From: Bifidobacterium sp. ESL0775
GTDB lineage: Bacteria; Actinomycetota; Actinomycetes; Actinomycetales; Bifidobacteriaceae
Direction: 5' to 3'
Length of the DNA: 64,000 bases
NCBI RefSeq assembly: GCF_029395475.1
Contig: NZ_CP113917.1
Coordinates: forward strand, 620,001 to 684,000
Under the pieces are notes generated by a model. That model saw only the letters and a program-made list of their open reading frames with translations, was not told where the DNA came from and did not search any database. The translations under genes were made by a program, and so were the position numbers. Positions 28,801 through 35,623 of the stretch are shown in pieces (within the stretch, counting starts at the first letter, position 1; the number at the start of each line of letters is the position of its first letter).

Positions 28801-29897
28801 TCCGCTCCGATTCCGCCAAATTAGGCGACAGGCTGATCGACGACATGCACGGCCTTGACGAGATCATCCGCTTCAACCAAGGGCGTCGTCGCCTGACCGA
28901 CATCGTCTCTGACGGCAGGAACCTCTGGCTGTTTAGAAGCAGGTTGAGCCGCAAGGATGGTGTGTTTGCTGGGCTCGGGGCCGTTTCGGTCATCGCGTTC
29001 ACCTTCATCTCGATCAAGATGATGTTCAGCATCGTCCAGGCCAACCCCACGTCGATGGCCATGTGCGTGGTCGCGGTGATGCTTATTTTCAGCTCCTTCG
29101 GCCCCGCTCTCGCGCTCAATGCGCTGCCGGGCAGCCTCAACCAGCCGCTCGCCGCGGCCCGCCGCCTGTTCGCTCTCTTCGACGAGCAGCCGGCCGTCGA
29201 GGAGAACGGAACGGAAAAGCCGAAATTCAGTACCGTCTCCCTGAAGGATGTGACGTTCGGCTATCCGGCGGCCCCATCTCGTTTCGGTTCCAGCCCTTCG
29301 CCGGCGCTGGTGCTCAAGGACTTCAACCTGACGACCCTTCATTCGGGCATTCTCGGGGTGCAAGGGCCTTCGGGGCATGGCAAATCCACAATCCTGAAAC
29401 TGATGATGCGCTACTGGGACCCGCAACGGGGCTCAGTGGTTTTCTCCGGCGACCCGTTGCCGAAGGTCGAGGCGCATTACCGCCGCCAGGTCGAGACGAT
29501 GATGGACCAAGACACCTACCTCTTCGACGGCACCGTGCGCGACAATCTGTTGGTCGCCGACCCGACTGCCAAAGACGCCGACATGCACCAGGCGTTGGAA
29601 CGTGCCTCGATCGCCAGCGCCATCGACGCCTTGCCGCAGGGTTTGGATACCCCGGTCGGCGAGCTTGGCAGCAGGCTTTCCGAGGGGGAGCGGCAGCGCA
29701 TAAGCCTGGCCAGGATTTTCCTGACCGATGCCTCGCTGGTGCTTTTCGACGAGCCCACCAGTCGTGTGGATGCGCTGAACGAGTCGGTCATTCTCCACTC
29801 GATCAACACCCTGGCCAACGAGCGTCCGGTCTCCATTGTTCTCGTCTCCCATCGCGCTTCCACCATGCAGATCGCCGATCGCGTGATTACGCTGTAA
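25845..29897 (+). CDS. Fused double ABC transporter (two permease-ATPase halves in one chain)
   Basis: About 1,350 residues from ATG 25845 (GGGAAGG upstream); the frame could extend to 25791. Half 1: membrane domain residues 1-340, Walker A GVSGSGKST (about 425), signature LSGGQRQRLSIARALL (about 537), Walker B VFDEATSSVD. Half 2: membrane domain about 800-1090, Walker A GPSGHGKST (about 1172), signature LSEGERQRISLARIF (about 1279), Walker B LFDEPTSRVD. The halves are joined by a hydrophilic linker of about 130 residues (27780-28200) with codon use less GC-biased than the rest. The layout recalls CydD-CydC (thiol exporter for cytochrome bd assembly) in one chain, but the substrate is not certain. 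The insertion at about 370-405 before Walker A is acidic. Confidence 0.85.
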   Translation: MFDRRLFTLVPRSGAFVAAKVLSLWVSLLADIGFAFISVGLLGKLFPVLTGINADAKPSVAAKLLKDFQAVPDGYSAFVFALVIIAIIKYLAVRFSHFFGTEASERVKISLRERLYDKMLDLGPTYSEHVRTADVVQSLTEGVDRIQSFFESFLPQLAFAVLAPLTLFVVLLPLNAPTAGVLLVCAPLLIAIVVLVSVATSRAYGKYWDKYTDMGATFLDNVQGLETLKTFDADEAAARHMGEKSEDFRKSSMKVLRIELFSRLALDLVSYGGTAGAIGIVIWQVASGHLKLPAALVSILLAVMFFVPLRRLADYADTAMNGLSAVQRIYALLDAPLADDGQAALPQGVQDCSVTFRNVSYTYVPIEETDDDVLPTHHTSSSDDAQEPQEAQADEKSGATDEQNRKALDSVSFSARPNGFTAIVGVSGSGKSTIASLIAGTRSDYEGSIRLGYRVFGSVGSCELHSLKNRSLLDAVTLVDSRSHLFAGTLRENLLMAKPDATANEMWLALEGAHIDDFVYSQPQRLDMTIEADARNLSGGQRQRLSIARALLRDSPIYVFDEATSSVDADSEHLIDVTIRDLARTHTVIVITHRLSQTADAGNVVVLDGGKVVESGTHAELMALGGRYATMFHTQESIERVSHRKSWGSAYAKPQPRNPKVRRPFDFTLLDYRSHDEESQETRQGQSTSANSNRHKGNADSFTTHNATTEAARVHLAQVSAASKSGNAGGANPAATKAGQPASSHTGTGDVPAHVVGQHSNGKYPDKPADGTVRADDGDTILDVASRPRDGGKPMGTFHLVMRLLRCVGRLTPLMIGASLCGTIGRLADTFLPVSGVLALMAFFGHPVWGMSVAYSALAMVACAILHSLMRYAEEYMNHNMSFRILALLRSKTFETLRRLAPAKLTKRGDGNLTTLMTADIELLETFFAHAISPVVIALATSVVSALALWTLDPWFTLLLVLAHLFVGVVLPRFYAGNVRGIGGRIRSDSAKLGDRLIDDMHGLDEIIRFNQGRRRLTDIVSDGRNLWLFRSRLSRKDGVFAGLGAVSVIAFTFISIKMMFSIVQANPTSMAMCVVAVMLIFSSFGPALALNALPGSLNQPLAAARRLFALFDEQPAVEENGTEKPKFSTVSLKDVTFGYPAAPSRFGSSPSPALVLKDFNLTTLHSGILGVQGPSGHGKSTILKLMMRYWDPQRGSVVFSGDPLPKVEAHYRRQVETMMDQDTYLFDGTVRDNLLVADPTAKDADMHQALERASIASAIDALPQGLDTPVGELGSRLSEGERQRISLARIFLTDASLVLFDEPTSRVDALNESVILHSINTLANERPVSIVLVSHRASTMQIADRVITL

Positions 29898-29967
29898 ATC
29901 CGCAGGTGTGGTTTTGTTGGTTTTAGCATGCCCAGATATGCGGGCTGGTTCATGTAATGATTTCCAA

Positions 29968-29995
29968 TGGCCGTCCCTTTGCATGGGCCTTTTTG
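29968..29995 (+). terminator. Weak terminator-like hairpin after the ABC transporter
   Basis: GGCC (29969-29972) and GGCC (29986-29989) flank a CCC/GGG-containing loop, and TTTTT follows. The stem is short, so this is tentative. Confidence 0.35.
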
Positions 29996-30082
29996 GGTGC
30001 AGAAATTAGTCACTTCCGTGAGCTTGGCTGGACAGGGTCGGCTAGTAATGTGGATTCCAGATGACACAAAAGGAGCATGGCG

Positions 30083-30958
30083 ATGAGCACAGAAGAGACC
30101 GTTGGAAAAGGCGCGGAGGTTCCGTATATTACGTTGAGCGATGGCAACAGGATTCCGCAGATCGGCCTTGGTATGCTGCGTATCGGCGATGATGAGGTGA
30201 CCGATGTCGTCAAGTCCGGGCTTGAAGTCGGTTATCGCCATATCGACGCGGCCGCCGGCTACAACAACGAACCGGGCGTCGGGCGTGCGCTCGCGGAAAC
30301 GGGCTTCAATACCGGAGCGGCGCGCAAGACGCTCTGGGTGACCACCAAGCTTAAGGATTCCGAGCAGGGTTACGACAACGCGCTCAAGGCCTTCGACCGC
30401 CAGTCGAACGACCTGCGCCTCGATTACGTCGACATGTACATGCTGCATTGGCCGACGCCGTTCAACTGGCGTTCCGGCGAGACATGGAAGGCCTTCGTCA
30501 GGCTGCGTGACGAAGGGCGCGTGCGCACGCTCGGTGTCTGCAACTTCCTGCCGGAACATCTCGAACGTCTGCATCGCGAGACCGGCGAATGGCCGACGGT
30601 CAATCAGATCGAGTTGCACCCCACTTGGCAGCAGCGAGAGGTCGTCGCGTTCTGCAAGGAGCACAACGTCGCCGTCGAGGCATATTCGCCGATGGCCCGC
30701 GGCGCCGATCTCAACGCGGGGGACGGCACCATCGCCCGCATCGCACAAGCCCATGGCGTCTCGCCCGCCCAGGTCATCCTGCGTTGGCATATCGAGAACG
30801 GCACCATCATCATCCCCAAGTCCGTCCACACCGCCCGTCAACGAGAGAACCTTGACCTCTTCGGCTTCTCCTTGACCTCCGACGAACACGCGCAAATCGA
30901 TGCCTTGGACGGTCCGACTCGCGCCGGCCACGACCCGATGACGTTCACTTATGCATAA
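30083..30958 (+). CDS. Aldo/keto reductase
   Basis: An NADPH-dependent carbonyl reductase of the 2,5-diketo-D-gluconate reductase type. AAAGGAG lies 7 bases before ATG 30083, better than the ATG two codons earlier at 30077. The barrel tetrad is visible: Asp in YRHIDAAAGYNNE with the proton-donor Tyr, Lys in WVTTKLKD, His in YMLHWPTP; IIIPKSVHTARQREN binds the NADPH phosphate. About 291 residues, the normal size. Single gene followed by the alcohol dehydrogenase 200 bases later. Confidence 0.92.
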   Translation: MSTEETVGKGAEVPYITLSDGNRIPQIGLGMLRIGDDEVTDVVKSGLEVGYRHIDAAAGYNNEPGVGRALAETGFNTGAARKTLWVTTKLKDSEQGYDNALKAFDRQSNDLRLDYVDMYMLHWPTPFNWRSGETWKAFVRLRDEGRVRTLGVCNFLPEHLERLHRETGEWPTVNQIELHPTWQQREVVAFCKEHNVAVEAYSPMARGADLNAGDGTIARIAQAHGVSPAQVILRWHIENGTIIIPKSVHTARQRENLDLFGFSLTSDEHAQIDALDGPTRAGHDPMTFTYA

Positions 30959-31158
30959 GTAGCCCAATACGGTTCTTTGGTATCTTTTGGTTTTATTTGT
31001 TTGGTTTCGTGTGATGTTTGTGGGGAATGTTATCGGTTCATGCCTGCCAATTGTTCATAAATGTGACAGAAACGCGACGTTTCGTATACCGATTGCAATC
31101 CGGATTCGCAATATTTAATCTGAGTTATGTTGCATTCTGAGTTACGAAAGGAGTAACC

Positions 31159-32274
31159 ATGCCACAAAAAATCAAAGCTTCGGTCGCGTACGGAGTGGGC
31201 AAAGGATTCGCCCAACCTGAAGAGATTATCATCGACGATCCGATTGGCGCTGAGGTGCTGGTGGACGTCAAGGCGAGTGGCCTTTGCCATTCCGATTTGC
31301 ATTTGGTGGAGGACGACGACCAGTTCTTCCCGTTCCCGGCCGTCATCGGCCATGAGGTCGCCGGTGTCGTCGAGGCTGTTGGCCCGGAAGTCCAAGGCAT
31401 CAAAGTCGGTGATCATGTCGTCGCTTCGCTGGAGCAGGTATGCGGCCATTGCGCCAATTGCTTGAACGGCCATCCGCAGTCCTGCTCGCAGCAGCAGGAG
31501 TGCGTGCGCAAGCCCGGCGAGAAGCCGCGCCTGTCCTTCCCGGACGGCCGCCCGATCACCCAGGCCTTCGGCACCGGCGGTTTCGCCGAGAAGGCGCTGA
31601 TCCATGAGAACCAGCTCGCCGTGGTCAACAACGAGGTCAAGTGGGACGAAGCCGCTTGCATCGGCTGCGCCACCATCACCGGAGCCGGCGCCGCGATCAA
31701 CACCGCGCACGTCCGTCCTGGTGACACCGTCGCCGTCGTAGGCACGGGTGGCATCGGCCTCAACATCATCTCCGGCGCTCGCATTTGCGGTGCCAAGAAG
31801 ATCATCGCCATCGACCTGCTCGACAACAAGCTCGAGTTCGCGAAGAAGTTCGGCGCCACCGACGTCATCAACTCCAAGAACGAGGATCCTGTCGCCAAAG
31901 TGCGCGAGCTCACCGACGGCGGTGTCGACGAGGCGTTCGAGGCCATCGGCTTCGAGTCCACGATGAAGCAGTGCTGGGATATGCTCGGCGTTGACGGCAC
32001 CGCGTACTGCATTGGCCTCGCCAAGCCCGACGCGACCATCAACCTCGAGATCAACCCGGCCGACCTGCTGGTCCACCAGCGCGGCTTCAAGGGCGTCTGG
32101 ATGGGCTCGACCAACATCAAGCACGACATCCCGATGTACGCCGACCTCGCCGTCGACGGCCGTCTGAATATGCACGACATCGTCACCCAGCACATCAACC
32201 TGAGCCAGATCGACGAGGCCTACGTCCAGCTTAAGAAGGGCGAAGTCATCCGCTCCGTCATCACCGAGTTCTGA
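31159..32274 (+). CDS. Zinc-dependent alcohol dehydrogenase (MDR family)
   Basis: A 371-residue medium-chain dehydrogenase. Catalytic zinc ligand Cys in GLCHSDLHLVE, His in IGHEVAGVVE; structural zinc loop with four Cys (CGHCANCLNGHPQSC); NAD site GTGGIGLNIISGARICGA with Asp in IAIDL pointing to NAD rather than NADP. It resembles the class III/NDMA-dependent group. A perfect hairpin terminator follows. AAAGGAG precedes ATG 31159. Confidence 0.92.
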   Translation: MPQKIKASVAYGVGKGFAQPEEIIIDDPIGAEVLVDVKASGLCHSDLHLVEDDDQFFPFPAVIGHEVAGVVEAVGPEVQGIKVGDHVVASLEQVCGHCANCLNGHPQSCSQQQECVRKPGEKPRLSFPDGRPITQAFGTGGFAEKALIHENQLAVVNNEVKWDEAACIGCATITGAGAAINTAHVRPGDTVAVVGTGGIGLNIISGARICGAKKIIAIDLLDNKLEFAKKFGATDVINSKNEDPVAKVRELTDGGVDEAFEAIGFESTMKQCWDMLGVDGTAYCIGLAKPDATINLEINPADLLVHQRGFKGVWMGSTNIKHDIPMYADLAVDGRLNMHDIVTQHINLSQIDEAYVQLKKGEVIRSVITEF

Positions 32275-32304
32275 TTTCTGGTTTATAGAATTATAGGGAA
32301 AATT

Positions 32305-32340
32305 CGGGTTGAAGATGGAAATGTTACTGTCTTCAACCCG
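32305..32340 (+). terminator. Terminator after alcohol dehydrogenase
   Basis: CGGGTTGAAGA (32305-32315) and TCTTCAACCCG (32330-32340) form a perfect 11-bp stem with a 14-base loop, followed by TTGTGG. Base composition drops abruptly after this point, so it also marks the left edge of the AT-rich island. The rest of 32341-32519 is AT-rich non-coding sequence. Confidence 0.7.
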
Positions 32341-32519
32341 TTGTGGTCTAATTCATAATTATTGATTTTATCGTTTTAATATTTACATATATAGAGACGT
32401 TTGGCTACCTCATCTGAATGGCGATAGTTGTGTTCATCTTTCCCTTTAGTTGGCAATATCATTTGTATTGGTTGTTCTTAAATATGGAAATTGGTCTATT
32501 CGATTTGTAGAATTAATAT

Positions 32520-34226
32520 GTGAATAAAAGCGAAGCGGTAAGGTCTTTTGATGGTCGAGCGACCGTAATTGATTTTTTTTGTGGTGCAGGAGGGTTTTCC
32601 GAAGGGTTTCGGCAGGCTGGTTTTAAGATTGTTCAGGGAGTAGAGTTCTGGAAGCCTGCACTCAGAACTCACAATGCTAACTTTGGTTTATCTGATTCGA
32701 CGAAGAATATTCTTGAGTATACAGATGCTCAAAATATTGAAGAATCTATACCTGATACCGACGTGATTATTGGCAGTCCTCCATGTGTCTCGTTTTCTCT
32801 TTCCAATCATGGTGGGAACGCTAATAAAGATTTGGGTATTGACTTAATCAAGACTTTTTATCGAATAATCGCAGTGAAGAAATCTAAACCCAATAGCGTG
32901 TTACGCGCTTGGGTAATGGAGAATGTACCCAATTCAGCTAAATCTATTGAAGAGTCTTATACATTCAGTGATTTGGGATTGGATGATTGGGCACTTGAAA
33001 TAGGGAAGCAGCCAGATGATATTGTTCTCGAGCCTAAGAAAAATGGGAAAGTTTTAAGGGCAGATGATTATGGATGTAGTCAGGCGCGTAAACGCTTTAT
33101 TTGTGGGGAAATTATTGGAGAAGGTGTATTTAGTGATCCTGTAAAAGATGACAAAGCCAAAACTTTGGAGAATCTTTTTCATGATTTTCCGTCACCTTAC
33201 CAGGATTCTCAATTGATAGGTCAGATTACTGATCCCAATTACAATGGCCTCACTATAGATGCCGACCAATTGCATGATCATTTTTATGATACTGGCGTGT
33301 ACGCAGTTGAGTGGGAAAAAGCACAGGACGCAAAGCAAGATCATTCGTATATGGGTAAAATGGCGTTCCCTGAAGACCAGCATAAAGTTAGCCGAACAAT
33401 TATGGCTACGAGATCGGCTAGCACAAGAGAGGCTTTGCTATATCAATCTGAAAATGGGAGAAAGGGCGATGGCGAATATCGAACACCGACTGTCCGTGAA
33501 GGCGCTGTTATCATGGGTTTCCCCATCACTTATCAATTCTATGGAAATGACGAATCGACAAAATGGCGACAAGTCGGTAATGCTGTTTGCGTTCAACTTT
33601 CAAAAGCGATAGCGGAGATGATTAAGCATCAGTTATCGTGGGATTTTGAAGATGCTCCAATCAGTATAGGTCACGATTTTCCTGATTTTTCTTATCTTGA
33701 CTCTAAAAAGTTGAAGACTTTCGATAAGCCACCAGTTCGTCAGAAAGACTCTCTATTCAGGTTCCACCCTATTAAAGAGGGGAATATGACCGTAGAGTTG
33801 ACTAACAAATTTGATGGAGAAAAACAATGGGTGGTTGCAGTTTTTGTTGGGACGGGCCGAGGATTCAATAAAAGCATAATTACACATGAGCAGTATTTAG
33901 AAACAAAAAGTTTGCTTTTGAAAAGGGATATGGATTATATGGATGCCATAACTAAAGGGCACTGCTATTCATACAACGAATTAGAAGACAAAAACGCTCA
34001 ATATGGTTTCAATAATTCTGATGCCGATCACCCATATAATGTCATTCAGAGTATCTGTAAAGGAATAAAAGAGCTTGACGCGAAAGAGCATTTCCTTAAG
34101 GAAAGGTCTATTCGAATAAAAAAGGATAAATCGCTTTCCGAGATAAAAGAGCGAATCCCTTACAGTCAGCTTCTTTCAATATATGCTCTAATGCATTTAT
34201 TGCCCCGCAATCCGCTGACAAATTAG
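32520..34226 (+). CDS. C5-cytosine DNA methyltransferase
   Basis: Transfers methyl from S-adenosylmethionine to cytosine C5 in DNA. A 568-residue protein with the motif set in order: I (DFFCGAGGFSEGFRQAG, about 18), IV with catalytic Cys (GSPPCVSFSLSNHGG, about 84-98), VI (VMENVPN, about 134), VIII (CSQARKRFICG, about 186), IX-X (PTVREGAVIMGFP, then WRQVGNAVCVQLSKAIA, about 322-360). About 190 extra C-terminal residues have no recognised domain. It starts at GTG 32520 with no Shine-Dalgarno; TAGAAT sits 7 bases upstream, so a leaderless transcript is possible. AT-rich codons unlike the flanks. First gene of the island. Confidence 0.93.
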   Translation: MNKSEAVRSFDGRATVIDFFCGAGGFSEGFRQAGFKIVQGVEFWKPALRTHNANFGLSDSTKNILEYTDAQNIEESIPDTDVIIGSPPCVSFSLSNHGGNANKDLGIDLIKTFYRIIAVKKSKPNSVLRAWVMENVPNSAKSIEESYTFSDLGLDDWALEIGKQPDDIVLEPKKNGKVLRADDYGCSQARKRFICGEIIGEGVFSDPVKDDKAKTLENLFHDFPSPYQDSQLIGQITDPNYNGLTIDADQLHDHFYDTGVYAVEWEKAQDAKQDHSYMGKMAFPEDQHKVSRTIMATRSASTREALLYQSENGRKGDGEYRTPTVREGAVIMGFPITYQFYGNDESTKWRQVGNAVCVQLSKAIAEMIKHQLSWDFEDAPISIGHDFPDFSYLDSKKLKTFDKPPVRQKDSLFRFHPIKEGNMTVELTNKFDGEKQWVVAVFVGTGRGFNKSIITHEQYLETKSLLLKRDMDYMDAITKGHCYSYNELEDKNAQYGFNNSDADHPYNVIQSICKGIKELDAKEHFLKERSIRIKKDKSLSEIKERIPYSQLLSIYALMHLLPRNPLTN

Positions 34227-34306
34227 TCGTATGTAATATAAAGTAGATAAAAATAAGTTAGTCTTGATAATAAAGAGTAAGCATTTGAAGTAAAGGATAC
34301 AAAACA

Positions 34307-35623
34307 ATGGTGTCTCTTCGGGATTTAGTTGATCAAAACATTATAAAAAAGACAGGTGCTTATAAAAAATACACGATTAATGGGCAGAATAAAGCAGAGC
34401 CTATATATTCCATCTCTTTGAAATATCTTTATTACAACGATCAAAACGGAAGAATCAGTACTGCATTACAAAAGTATCTAAGTACGCATGAGGGTGAGCA
34501 TATTGAGCCATGTTCTGATATCGAAAGTGATGGGGCATCTTATGAGGTAGAAGGAAAACCTGCAACTTATAACGATTTGTTTGCTTCTTTTATTGTGGCT
34601 TCGAATCGTGGTCGTTTATTGCAGACTAAAGAGACAATCCAAAAGAATACACAACAAGAGCCCGGAGTTGTTTTAAATGATGGGCGTGTTATTGACGGTA
34701 ATCGGCGATTTACTGCTTTGCGGTTGATTCAACAAGAAGAAAATGTTGAGCAGTACTTTGAGGCTGCGATTCTGGAATTTGATATCGACAATGAAGTCGA
34801 TAAAAAGACCATTAAACAGCTAGAGCTCGATTTGCAAATGGGCAAGGAGGATCGAGTTGATTACGATCCCATCGATCGTATCTTCGACGTTTACAATACC
34901 GTATGTGAGCAAAAACTTATGACTGCTCAGGAATATGCCAAGAGTATTGGCAAGAAAAATGCCAAAGGCGTTAATCAAGATATAGAGGAAGCAAAATTAA
35001 TTTCTGGTTTCTTGAAATTTATTAATGCATCGGAATCTTCATATTATTTGGCTAAAGAGATGAAGTTGGATGGCCCTATGCACGAGATTCGCCGCGTTCT
35101 GGATAATAATGGTTTACTGGAGGATGGTGAAGTTTGTTCCGCAATTTACTCGTTATTGGCAATCAGCTATGCGAAAGTCAGTCGTGGCGACGGCAACGGG
35201 GATGTTACCAGAGACATGCGTAGTCGTTTGAACGCCCTTGTCAATTCGGCTGCAAAAGATGATTGGGTTACTAGTACTGAAGATGATGTGGATACCATAT
35301 ATGATGCATTCCAAGATCAAGTCATCGACAATACGGCACAGATTTCTGATGTGCTTTCTCAAGATGACGCAGTTGTGAGAGACGTGGAAGAGTTCGACAA
35401 GAATAGTCGCATCCTTGAGAAGAAGAATTCATATCAGGGAGAACTCGAACAAGTGGTTTCTGATATTGCTGATTGTCTAGATACCTTACAAGAAATCGAT
35501 GGGCAAGTACTGTCGAGCCTTGGGGAAGATTTGTCTAAAAAAGCAGCAAGAAAGCTGAAAGAAATTGTTGATGTTGCCAATGCCGAATATAACATCATTT
35601 CAGAAACTGGGAACTTGCTATGA
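34307..35623 (+). CDS. ParB/Srx-like domain protein of the methyltransferase-linked island
   Basis: A 438-residue protein with a ParB-like catalytic/CTP-fold motif VVLNDGRVIDGNRRFTALRL at about residues 123-143 (the DGxRR-x-x-A pattern of ParB and Srx-like nucleases/ATPases). The middle is helical (possible HTH around YAKSIGKKNAKGVNQDIEEA) and a C-terminal helical segment has coiled-coil character. No plasmid or chromosome partition genes (parA, parS array) are nearby, so a partition role is unlikely. AAAGGA precedes ATG 34307; its stop overlaps the next gene's ATG (ATGA at 35620-35623), so the two products are probably made together. Exact function unknown. Confidence 0.7.
   Translation: MVSLRDLVDQNIIKKTGAYKKYTINGQNKAEPIYSISLKYLYYNDQNGRISTALQKYLSTHEGEHIEPCSDIESDGASYEVEGKPATYNDLFASFIVASNRGRLLQTKETIQKNTQQEPGVVLNDGRVIDGNRRFTALRLIQQEENVEQYFEAAILEFDIDNEVDKKTIKQLELDLQMGKEDRVDYDPIDRIFDVYNTVCEQKLMTAQEYAKSIGKKNAKGVNQDIEEAKLISGFLKFINASESSYYLAKEMKLDGPMHEIRRVLDNNGLLEDGEVCSAIYSLLAISYAKVSRGDGNGDVTRDMRSRLNALVNSAAKDDWVTSTEDDVDTIYDAFQDQVIDNTAQISDVLSQDDAVVRDVEEFDKNSRILEKKNSYQGELEQVVSDIADCLDTLQEIDGQVLSSLGEDLSKKAARKLKEIVDVANAEYNIISETGNLL

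Noticed and set aside
34307..35623. Plasmid partition gene
   Set aside because: No parA neighbour or parS-like array is visible, and it is coupled to the nuclease-helicase gene.
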